Positions 6,858 to 14,013 of a stretch of 16,234 nt of DNA are shown in pieces. The stretch comes from CAYPEL01 sp964409635. GTDB lineage: Bacteria > Pseudomonadota > Gammaproteobacteria > DSM-19610. Numbering within the stretch: position 1 is the stretch's first letter; the number at the start of each line of letters is the position of its first letter. Below the pieces are notes generated by a model. It did not search any database. It had not been told where the DNA came from and worked only from the letters and a program-made list of their open reading frames with translations. A program made the translations under genes and the position numbers. The stretch is taken from positions 1-16,234 of the forward strand of contig CAYPEL010000051.1 of assembly GCA_964409635.1 (NCBI GenBank), read 5' to 3'.

Positions 6858-8534
6858 GTGCGCCAGGCAATTATTAAAAAACTGTCAGAAGAATATTACG
6901 ACCTGATTATTGTTGGCGGAGGAATATTCGCCGCCTGTGCCGCCTGGGATGCGGTTCTTAGAGGGCTAAAGGTTGCGTTGGTTGAGAAAGAGGATTTCTG
7001 TTCCGGTACCTCGGCCAACTCATTTAAAATGATCCATGGTGGGATCAGGTATTTACAACACGCTGATATTGTCCGTCTGAGGTCTTCCTGTCACGAACGC
7101 AGCGCCATGCTGCGGATTGCGCCTCATCTGGTGCAGCCATTACCAATTCTGATTCCTACCTATGGTTATGGTAAGTCGGGGAAATTCTATTTGGGTACGG
7201 GTATGTTTATATACGATTTGCTGACCCTTGGGCGAAACAGCGGTATACGGGACCCCAAACGCCACATTCCCTGGTCAAGTTTTCTGAACAAAGAAGAGAT
7301 TTTACAGGAATACCCTGATCTGGAAAAAGAGGGGCTGACGGGTGCCGCGCTATTCAGCGATGGACAGATGTATAACCCAACACGGCTGGTTCTGGCTTTT
7401 ATCAAATCAGCAGTAGGTAAAGGGGCACAGGTTGCGAATTACGTTGAAGCGACCGGGTTTGTCCAGGAGGGATCAAGGGTTGCCGGTGTTGAGGCAGTCG
7501 ATAAGCTTAGCGGACAGACTCTCACAATTAAGGCAAAGGCTGTTCTGAATGCGGCCGGGCCATGGAGCGAATGGTTTTTGTCTGACACAGTGCGTGAGAA
7601 AAATACTGAAAAAGGTGTGTATTCGAGAGACGCCTGTTTTGTCATCAAACGCAAATTCAAGAGTATTAATGCGATTGCTGTTCAAGGACGGACTAAAGAT
7701 CCAGATGCACTATTGAGTCGGCCAGCGCGGCATTTATTCCTCGTGCCATGGCGAGATTACACGCTGGTGGGTGTATGGCATGTTGTCTGGAAAAAACATC
7801 CTGAAGAGGTAACGGTCGAGAGGTCAGAAATTCAGGCATTTATTGATGAAATAAACTGGGCCTATCCCGGCCTCAATCTGACCCCGGAGGATGTGGAGAT
7901 TTGGAACGCAGGTCTGGTTCCTTTTGGTGAAAATGAAGGCGGTGGCGAGGATCTAAGCTATGGGAAGCGATCGCACCTCATCGATCATAAACATGAAGAG
8001 GGTATCGATGGCCTGGTAACACTGATTGGCATACGCTATACAACGGCCAGAGCAGATGCTGCGAAAGCGCTTGATATGGTCTGCTCAAAGTTGAACGTAG
8101 GCGCTGGACGGCCTGCAACAGAATCAATACCGGTAGCAGGTGGCGATATAAATGACTTTGATGGGCTGGTTTCGCAGCTTTACCGGAAACAGGATCTGAA
8201 CCTGTCTGAAGACTGTGTGCGGGCTTTAGCTCATAACTATGGAACAGAAGCCGTTACAGTCATCGACACGGCGATGCAAGACAGAGCGTTAGCAAATACT
8301 ATAGAGAATACCCATGTGCTCATGGCCGAGGTTAAATATGCGATTGAAAATGAAATGGCATGGACGCTATCCGATGTCGTATTCAGGCGGACGGATCTGG
8401 CAACAGGTGGGAACCCAGGAGAAAACGCGCTGCGTTGCTGTGCAGAATTTATGGCAAAGTCACTTGATTGGGATGAGCAGGAAATACAACACCAGGTAGA
8501 TGTTGTATTGAAGAGATTCCCGTCATGGAAGTAA
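6858..8534 (+). CDS. GlpD-like FAD-dependent oxidoreductase (glycerol-3-phosphate dehydrogenase family, divergent)
   Basis: 558 residues from GTG 6858, with AAAAGGG about 6 nt upstream. The N-terminal DAO/FAD domain shows DLIIVGGG (15-22), the GTS/SANSFK segment, HGGIRYLQH from His60 (Arg64, Tyr65 conserved), APHLVQPLP and NAAGPW. The C-terminal half looks like the DAO_C region. Compared with E. coli GlpD from memory, the phosphate-binding SGVRPL is AGLVPF here (Arg to Val354), GGKLTT is GIRYTT (Lys to Arg393), and the third Gly of GGGINGAG is Ala25. It is therefore a member of the family whose substrate may not be glycerol 3-phosphate. GlpD enzymes feed electrons to quinone at the membrane. 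It lies upstream of an epimerase on the same strand, 180 bp away with a palindromic element between, in a glycan block and not near glpK or glpF. I do not assign glpD. Confidence 0.8.
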   Translation: MRQAIIKKLSEEYYDLIIVGGGIFAACAAWDAVLRGLKVALVEKEDFCSGTSANSFKMIHGGIRYLQHADIVRLRSSCHERSAMLRIAPHLVQPLPILIPTYGYGKSGKFYLGTGMFIYDLLTLGRNSGIRDPKRHIPWSSFLNKEEILQEYPDLEKEGLTGAALFSDGQMYNPTRLVLAFIKSAVGKGAQVANYVEATGFVQEGSRVAGVEAVDKLSGQTLTIKAKAVLNAAGPWSEWFLSDTVREKNTEKGVYSRDACFVIKRKFKSINAIAVQGRTKDPDALLSRPARHLFLVPWRDYTLVGVWHVVWKKHPEEVTVERSEIQAFIDEINWAYPGLNLTPEDVEIWNAGLVPFGENEGGGEDLSYGKRSHLIDHKHEEGIDGLVTLIGIRYTTARADAAKALDMVCSKLNVGAGRPATESIPVAGGDINDFDGLVSQLYRKQDLNLSEDCVRALAHNYGTEAVTVIDTAMQDRALANTIENTHVLMAEVKYAIENEMAWTLSDVVFRRTDLATGGNPGENALRCCAEFMAKSLDWDEQEIQHQVDVVLKRFPSWK

Positions 8535-8542
8535 AACCAAGT

Positions 8543-8676
8543 AACCTCTGATTATTCGTATAGACCTGTAGGAGCGGTTTTAACTGCGATAGACGCTGCA
8601 TTTCATCGCGGTTAAAACCGCTCCTACAGTATTTGTACTATTCACTATGACAAATGAAACAAATTAATCAGAGATT
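8543..8676. repeat. REP-like long hairpin inside terminal inverted repeats (MITE-like)
   Basis: Inner arms 8566-8590 and 8605-8629 are 25-nt inverted repeats (beginning CTGTAGGAGCGG) with one difference that is a G-T wobble in RNA. They form a near-perfect stem with a 14-nt loop. The GTAGGAGCGG core is typical of REP sequences of Pseudomonas and relatives. Outside it, AACCTCTGATTATT (8543-8556) and ATTAATCAGAGATT (8663-8676) are inverted repeats matching at 12 of 14 positions. No clear target-site duplication is seen. It lies between two co-directional genes and could end or attenuate transcription. Confidence 0.75.
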
Positions 8677-8714
8677 CCCTAAGTATATAGTTACTCATTA
8701 ATAAGGATTATTAC

Positions 8715-9704
8715 ATGAAGGTTTTGGTAACCGGTGGTACGGGCTTTATCGGCTCACGGCTAGTTCAAAGGTGCAAGCAGCGTGGCGATGATGTAGTTAT
8801 TCTGTCCCAGGTCAATACACAGGCTGAAAAGGAAAATGCTCAAGAACTTGAGTCTCAGGGTTTTAGTATTGTAAATGGCAGTGTAATCGATAAGGAAAAA
8901 GTGTTGCAGGCGGTATCCGGTTGTAGTGTGGTTTTTCATCTCGCAGCGGCACAACACGAAGCCAATGTGCCGGATCAGCATTTCTGGGATGTCAATGTAG
9001 AGGGCACCCGGAATCTGCTGGATGCGAGTATCGAGTCAGGGGTTCAGCGTTTTGTGCATGGCAGTACGATCGGTGTCTACGGGGTTGAGATTCAGGGTGA
9101 AATCAATGAAGCTTCACCGCTGAAGCCGGATAATATTTATGGGGTTACTAAAAAGGCCGGTGAAGAGCTTGTGCTTTCATACCAGGATAAATTGCCGGTA
9201 TCCGCCGTTCGTATTTCTGAAACCTACGGGCCAGGGGATCGGCGCCTGCTTAAGCTGTTCAAGGGCATTAAGAACAGAAGGTTTTTTGTCATCGGTGAGG
9301 GTGAAAACAAGCATCAGCTGGTCTATGTGGATGATCTGATCGATGGATTGTTTGCGGCGTCTGAAAGAGAAGAGGCGTTGGGTGAAGTCTTCGTGGTCGC
9401 TGGCAGTGAAAAACTTACAACTAACGATATGGTAGATACAATTGCGGATGTGGTGCAGGTAAAAAAGCTCGCGTTCAAGGCGCCGATGTGGCCGTTTTAT
9501 TTACTGGCCGTATTGATGGAAAAAACGCTGCGTCCACTTGGTATACAGCCGCCATTGCACCGGCGGCGGCTGGATTTTTTTAAGAAAACACTTTATTTCT
9601 CGCCTGATAAATCATCCAGTCTTTTGGGCTTTGAGGCTAAAACCAGTTTCAGGAAGGGGGCAGAACTGACAGCAGACTGGTATAAAAAGCAGAATTTATT
9701 ATAA
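8715..9704 (+). CDS. NAD-dependent epimerase/dehydratase (extended SDR)
   Basis: 329 residues; ATG 8715 is preceded by AAGGA at 7-8 nt spacing. The N-terminus carries the Rossmann motif GGTGFIG (7-13). The catalytic set of extended SDRs is visible: Ser117/Thr118 in HGSTIGVYG and Tyr142-xxx-Lys146 in YGVTKK. VFHLAA, DVNVEGTRNLL, RISETYGPGDRR and HQLVYVDDLIDGLF are standard positions of the sugar epimerase/dehydratase subfamily. A hydrophobic segment follows (WPFYLLAVLM, around 257-266), as in members related to sterol/3-beta-HSD-like or UDP-glucose epimerase-like groups. The substrate is probably a nucleotide sugar or a glycan precursor; C4 epimerisation or dehydration cannot be told apart by eye. 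It lies among glycan genes, and the next gene is convergent. Confidence 0.85.
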   Translation: MKVLVTGGTGFIGSRLVQRCKQRGDDVVILSQVNTQAEKENAQELESQGFSIVNGSVIDKEKVLQAVSGCSVVFHLAAAQHEANVPDQHFWDVNVEGTRNLLDASIESGVQRFVHGSTIGVYGVEIQGEINEASPLKPDNIYGVTKKAGEELVLSYQDKLPVSAVRISETYGPGDRRLLKLFKGIKNRRFFVIGEGENKHQLVYVDDLIDGLFAASEREEALGEVFVVAGSEKLTTNDMVDTIADVVQVKKLAFKAPMWPFYLLAVLMEKTLRPLGIQPPLHRRRLDFFKKTLYFSPDKSSSLLGFEAKTSFRKGAELTADWYKKQNLL

Positions 9705-9773
9705 CTAGTACTCTGACAAATTTACTTTGAGATATAAAACGCTCCTGCCACTCTTAGTTTTACCTACCAAGCA

Positions 9774-9888
9774 GCACGTTGATTATGCAGCCATCATTTG
9801 CAGACCATCGGTAGCAGGGAAGCTACCGTTGAGCGTACAGGGATGTATTCACAGCGGGTCAGCAAATGATGGCTGCATATCAACGTGC
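9774..9888. repeat. 115-nt imperfect palindromic intergenic element
   Basis: Arms 9774-9801 and 9862-9888 are inverted copies (starting GCACGTTGATTATGC) that differ by one missing base. Between them is a second hairpin, CGGTAGC/GCTACCG (9809-9815, 9822-9828), and the segment GTACAGGGATGTATTCAC, which I recall as a dispersed repeat in several gammaproteobacterial genomes. It fills the space between convergent genes and may act as a bidirectional terminator. An open frame across it (9727-10029) is not credible as a gene. Confidence 0.7.
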
Positions 9889-9905
9889 GTATTAATAGCT
9901 AGTAG

Positions 9906-10640
9906 TCAACCCGGCTTAACGCAGATGGCGCCGATTTTCTTGGTGAAGATCTTGTTGGTCTTGCCATACATAATAAAGCTCGCACGGAAAAACGCTGTGT
10001 ACAATGCTGAACCGGCAATCAGGATATAATTCAGAGGATTTGTCCAGAAGACATAAAGGTGTAGTGGGATAACCTTTATATCCTGAAAACCTGTATATTC
10101 CAGAACCTGTTTTATAGTGTATTCGGTGAATGTGTTGTAGTGATCAAAATTCTGAGCAAGTGCTTCTGACCCGGTAATCGGATTGGCACCGTTTAAAGCG
10201 TGCGATATCAGTCTGCCGCCAGGTTTGATTTTAGAATGAGCCAGTTTCAGAAATTCTATGATTTCTTCTTTGGTCAGGTGATTGAGTTCCTGCTCACAAA
10301 ACACGGCGTCATAGGTGTTATCGGCCGTGCTGTTCAGGTGACCGAAGGCATCAATGGTTTGGCAGTTTAGGTTGCGCTGTTTGGCGAGTTCAATTTTTTC
10401 AGGAAATGAATCGATGCCGAGGACGTTTTTATAGCCATTTCGGTTGAGCATGTCGACGAAGTAACCGGGCCCACAACTGATCACCAGGATATTCGAATCC
10501 CTGCTGTCGGGAATATGACCTAAGTAGTTGTATTTATAGAATTTATATAGTGTTGTGTAGCCTTTTTCTATGTTTTCGGGTCCTTCCCAAAAGGAATCAA
10601 ACGGTTCCATTTTTGCCGTTAGTTGGCGTTGCGCGGTCAT
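9906..10640 (-). CDS. Class I SAM-dependent methyltransferase
   Basis: 244 residues; ATG 10640 has AGGGGA 6 nt upstream. Motif I is NILVISCGPGYF (CGPG at 56-59), the acidic end of beta2 is Asp77 in GIDSFPE, motif II lies in YDAVFCEQELNHL (110-122) and post-II is IKPGGRLISHALNG (138-151). The first 40 residues, with EGPENIEKGYTTLYKFYKYNYLG, resemble methyltransferases found in O-antigen and EPS loci. The C-terminal 50 residues hold a hydrophobic stretch (LYVFWTNPLNYILIAGSALY, 195-214) followed by a basic end, suggesting membrane association or a lipid-linked substrate. It is transcribed divergently from the GT4 gene and convergently to the epimerase gene. The acceptor, perhaps a sugar hydroxyl, is unknown. 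Confidence 0.85.
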   Translation of the reverse strand: MTAQRQLTAKMEPFDSFWEGPENIEKGYTTLYKFYKYNYLGHIPDSRDSNILVISCGPGYFVDMLNRNGYKNVLGIDSFPEKIELAKQRNLNCQTIDAFGHLNSTADNTYDAVFCEQELNHLTKEEIIEFLKLAHSKIKPGGRLISHALNGANPITGSEALAQNFDHYNTFTEYTIKQVLEYTGFQDIKVIPLHLYVFWTNPLNYILIAGSALYTAFFRASFIMYGKTNKIFTKKIGAICVKPG

Positions 10641-10860
10641 CTATTGTCCCCTGATACAAGACGTAAATTTTAAGTTGGATAATATTTCGGATCAGTTTAA
10701 CGTATCCATGTTTTTATTTCGGAAAATTTATCAAATAGTTTAGGGCTGAGTGCCGATAACCGCTAGAATTGTCTGAATTTATTTGTTTTAACAGGCGGCA
10801 ATTACACGGATTTAGCTAACTGGGCTAACAGAAAGGAACGGCCATTACAGGTCTCTATCA
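10641..10860. promoter_or_regulatory. Divergent promoter region between methyltransferase and glycosyltransferase genes
   Basis: This 220-bp AT-rich region must serve both directions. It contains two copies of TATTTCGGA (10683-10691 and 10715-10723) 32 bp apart, about three helical turns, and two copies of GCTAAC (10815-10820, 10824-10829) near the GT start. No clean -35/-10 pair was found. Confidence 0.3.
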
Positions 10861-12027
10861 ATGAAAATTTTATTTTGTAACTATGAGTATCCGCCACTCG
10901 GTGGTGGCGGCGGTGTCATCAATAAGCAGATAGCGGAAGAGCTTGCAAAAAAGCACGAAGTTGACGTGCTGACCTCACAGGGTCTCGGACTGCCGAGGCA
11001 ATCGGTCGAAAACGGCGTGTCGGTAACCCGTGTTCCGGTTTATTTCCGGAGCCGGCAGGCCGCCGCTAATATGCCCTCTATGCTCGCCTATTTGCCAAGT
11101 GGTTACCGGATTGGACGGCGCCTGGCGCGCGACCGCGCCTATGACGTTATTAACACGCATTTTGTTGTGCCTACCGGCCCGCTGGGAAATTGGCTGTCTC
11201 AGAAATATGCTATACCCAACGTCTTGTCAGTTCATGGAGGAGATCTCTATGATCCGAGTAAATGGACTTCTCCACACCGACATGCATTGCTGAGATCGGC
11301 CGTCAGGCGCCTGCTCCATAAGGCGGATGCTGTGGTGGGTCAATCCAGGAATACCTTGCAAAATGTTTATGAGTACTACGACAAGAACCTCAAATGTGAG
11401 TGTATACCGCTAGGCATATTGCGGCCGGTCAGTCAGGTGCGCGCCAGCCGTGGTGACTACGGTATTTCCGAAACAGATTACATCATGGTGACAGTGGGCA
11501 GGCTGGTTTCCCGTAAGGCGGTCGATCAACTGGTTCGGGTTCTGGGTGCAATCAAGGATACCCGTGTACAGCTGATGATTATCGGCTCTGGACCTCAGGA
11601 GGAAGCGCTACGGAAAATAGCCCAAGAACTGGGTGTTTCGCAACGCGTACATTTTCTAGGCCAGATTGACGAACCGACAAAATTCGAAGTGCTCAGAATG
11701 GCGGATGTCTATGTGTCAACGAGTCAGCATGAAGGTTTCGGTATTGTTTATCTTGAAGCGATGGCATCGGAATTACCGGTTATTTGTTATGACTATGGCG
11801 GCCAGACTGATTTTCTAAAGTCTGATGTGAATGGCTATGTGGTCAAGCTGAACGATATGGATGCTTTCCAGAAAAGTTGTGAGCGTTTAATGGAAGATAC
11901 TGGACTGCGCAAAAATTTTGCAGACTGTAATTTGAAAGCAGTAGAGGACTTTTATATTGATCGCTGTGCGGATCGATATCTTCAAGTTTTTGAACAAGTG
12001 ATCAATCAGCGCAAACGCAGCGGTTAA
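10861..12027 (+). CDS. GT4-family glycosyltransferase (GT-B fold)
   Basis: 388 residues. The N-terminal acceptor domain opens with MKILFCNYEYPPLGGGGGV, the glycine-rich loop (14-18) typical of GT4 enzymes, and has a GGD motif in SVHGGDLYDP. The C-terminal donor domain shows TVGRLVSRKAVDQLV, LMIIGSGPQEEALR, VHFLGQI and the EX7E motif, Glu291 to Glu299, in HEGFGIVYLEAMA. Length and layout are normal for retaining GT4 enzymes that transfer a sugar from a nucleotide donor on the cytoplasmic face of the membrane. The ATG has only a weak AGG about 10 nt upstream; AAGGAA lies farther off. It is the first gene of a likely operon: the amidotransferase follows after 32 nt and the membrane protein after that. 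Donor and acceptor sugars cannot be read from the sequence. Confidence 0.9.
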   Translation: MKILFCNYEYPPLGGGGGVINKQIAEELAKKHEVDVLTSQGLGLPRQSVENGVSVTRVPVYFRSRQAAANMPSMLAYLPSGYRIGRRLARDRAYDVINTHFVVPTGPLGNWLSQKYAIPNVLSVHGGDLYDPSKWTSPHRHALLRSAVRRLLHKADAVVGQSRNTLQNVYEYYDKNLKCECIPLGILRPVSQVRASRGDYGISETDYIMVTVGRLVSRKAVDQLVRVLGAIKDTRVQLMIIGSGPQEEALRKIAQELGVSQRVHFLGQIDEPTKFEVLRMADVYVSTSQHEGFGIVYLEAMASELPVICYDYGGQTDFLKSDVNGYVVKLNDMDAFQKSCERLMEDTGLRKNFADCNLKAVEDFYIDRCADRYLQVFEQVINQRKRSG

Positions 12028-12059
12028 ACGATATGAATTCAACAGGGAGTGATGCATAA

Positions 12060-13988
12060 ATGTGTGGTATTGCCGGTATCGTCAGCAAAACCCGTGTCCA
12101 GAATCCGTCTGCCCTGAAGCCTATGCTGGATGCGCTGCGGCTGCGCGGCCCGGATGACGAGGGGAGTTATTACGGCAAGGGCGCAGCATTGGGTCAGCGC
12201 CGCCTGTCGATCATTGACCTGGAAGGTGGGCACCAGCCAATCGGCAACGAGGATGGAAGCCTGTGGTTGGTCTGTAATGGAGAAATCTATAACTACCAGT
12301 CGTTGCGGGAAGACCTTGTAAAGCGTGGTCACCGGTTTTCAACCCACAGTGACTCCGAAGTGGTATTACATCTATACGAAGAAAAAGGCGAGCGATGTGT
12401 TGAGGATTTGCGTGGCATGTTTGCGTTTGCGATTTGGGACGATCGTAAACAGACACTGTTTGCAGCGCGTGATCGCCTGGGCCAAAAGCCCTTGTATTAT
12501 GCCAACCGGAATGGTGAGTTACTGTTTGCCTCTGAAATAAAGGCGCTGCTGGCGGTGGATGCATCGCTTTCAGAAATGGATGAGGAGGCGCTTGATCAGT
12601 ACCTGACTCTGAGAATTATCGCTTCCCCCCGGAGTATGTTCCGTGGCGTGCGTAAATTACCGCCAGCGCATACGATGACGTTTTCAGAGGCGTCTGGTCT
12701 GAAAATATCCCGCTACTGGGACCTGTATTTCGAGCCCAAGTTGACCGGCTCGGAAGATCAAATTACCGACCAGCTCGAAGAACAGCTGATTGAAGCCCTC
12801 AAGCTGCATATGGTCAGTGATGTTCCGGTTGGCGCCTTCCTGAGTGGGGGTATGGATTCGACGCTCGTGGTTTCCATGTTGATGCGGCACGTTACGCAAG
12901 AACCGATGCAGACCTTCACCATCGGTCTGCCCTATGGCAAATACAACGAAGCACCGGCCGCACGGCTGGTTGCAGATGAGTATGGTACCCAGCACCACGA
13001 ACAGATACTGACGCCTTCACTTTTAGCTTCACTCCCTGATCTGGTTTGGCACTTAGACGAACCTTCTGATCCCTTATCCATTTGCTCGTACCTGGTTGCC
13101 AAGATGGCAAGACAGCACGTCAAGGTGGTGCTCGGGGGTGACGGAGGTGATGAATTGTTTGGTGGCTATGACCGCTATTATGGACATAAGTACGCAGGTT
13201 ACTATGCCATGTTGCCCAAATTCCTTCGCCGCTATGGTATAGGTCCAGTTCTCAATCTGGTACCGGATGGCGGCTGGTACAAGAGTAAAGCGCATCAGCT
13301 GAAATGGCTCCACGCCTTGTCATTTTTGAGTGGCAGCCGGCGCTATTCGCGCAGCTTGTCTTACTTCTATTTTGGGCCGGACTGGCGAGGAAAACTCTAT
13401 GGCGACAGGATGATCAACGCGGTGAATGGTTTTGAACCCGAAGCAGAGATTTGGGAATATTATGATACTGCCAAGGCGTCGTCGTCCGTTGACAGAATGC
13501 TGAATGCCGACAGCTTTATTCGCTTACCTGACCACCCGGTAATGATCTCGGATCGTATGACCATGGCCAATTCACTTGAGGTCAGAAGTCCCTTGATGGA
13601 TCACAAGGTAGCGGAGTTTGCGGCTAAAATACCGGTGAATATGAAAGTGAGAGGCCGTTCGCTGCGCTTAATTCAGCGGCGCTTGCTGGAACGTTATATT
13701 CCTAAGTCTGTACTTGAGCGGCCAAAACAGGGCTTCTCATCGGCCTTACCCTATATGCTGTCAGAAGAGTACAAGGTATTGTTTAATGTGTTTCTTGAAA
13801 ATGCACAGTTGGCAGCAGATGGCTATCTGCAACAACCCGCTATCAATGATTTGTTGTCACAGCATTTGGCTGGAAAAAAAGATAACGGTAACCGTCTATG
13901 GCTTTTATTGAACAGTGAAGCCTGGTATCGAATGCATATTAAGGGACAAAGCAGGGCAGACCTGCGCGATGTTATTGCGGGTAAATAA
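12060..13988 (+). CDS. AsnB-like glutamine-hydrolysing asparagine synthase / amidotransferase
   Basis: 642 residues; ATG 12060 with AGGGAG 10 nt upstream. The start is fixed by the N-terminal nucleophile Cys2 of the class II glutaminase domain (MCGIAGIV). The rest of that pocket is present: RGPDD (29-33), RRLSIIDL (47-54) and NGEIYN (73-78). The synthetase domain has the ATP PP-loop SGGMDS (262-267) and LGGDGGDELFGGYDRY; both catalytic halves look intact. Length and layout match AsnB-type proteins common in EPS and exosortase-linked clusters, including the XrtA-associated amidotransferase family. These are thought to amidate a carboxylated sugar or another acid, not free aspartate, but that is not proven. 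It sits between the GT4 gene (32 nt upstream) and the membrane gene (25 nt downstream), strongly suggesting one operon. I do not assign asnB because of the context. Confidence 0.88.
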   Translation: MCGIAGIVSKTRVQNPSALKPMLDALRLRGPDDEGSYYGKGAALGQRRLSIIDLEGGHQPIGNEDGSLWLVCNGEIYNYQSLREDLVKRGHRFSTHSDSEVVLHLYEEKGERCVEDLRGMFAFAIWDDRKQTLFAARDRLGQKPLYYANRNGELLFASEIKALLAVDASLSEMDEEALDQYLTLRIIASPRSMFRGVRKLPPAHTMTFSEASGLKISRYWDLYFEPKLTGSEDQITDQLEEQLIEALKLHMVSDVPVGAFLSGGMDSTLVVSMLMRHVTQEPMQTFTIGLPYGKYNEAPAARLVADEYGTQHHEQILTPSLLASLPDLVWHLDEPSDPLSICSYLVAKMARQHVKVVLGGDGGDELFGGYDRYYGHKYAGYYAMLPKFLRRYGIGPVLNLVPDGGWYKSKAHQLKWLHALSFLSGSRRYSRSLSYFYFGPDWRGKLYGDRMINAVNGFEPEAEIWEYYDTAKASSSVDRMLNADSFIRLPDHPVMISDRMTMANSLEVRSPLMDHKVAEFAAKIPVNMKVRGRSLRLIQRRLLERYIPKSVLERPKQGFSSALPYMLSEEYKVLFNVFLENAQLAADGYLQQPAINDLLSQHLAGKKDNGNRLWLLLNSEAWYRMHIKGQSRADLRDVIAGK

Positions 13989-14013
13989 CAAGAACGACTA
14001 ATGGAATAAAGTG

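Noticed and set aside
6858..8534. Naming the FAD enzyme glpD
   Set aside because: The altered substrate-site residues and glycan context make the classical function uncertain; only the family is supported.
9735..9752. Possible decayed half of a REP arm (AAAACGCTCCTGCC)
   Set aside because: Only about ten bases resemble the REP arm at 8605-8629, with no partner arm nearby; chance similarity is likely.
9727..10029. Plus-strand open frame of 100 codons across the palindromic element
   Set aside because: It overlaps the 115-nt palindrome and the 3' end of a well-supported methyltransferase gene, and its sequence has no recognisable domain.
12211..12564. Antisense open frame of 117 codons inside the amidotransferase gene
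   Set aside because: It is a shadow of a conserved coding region, with Pro/His-rich composition and no domain.
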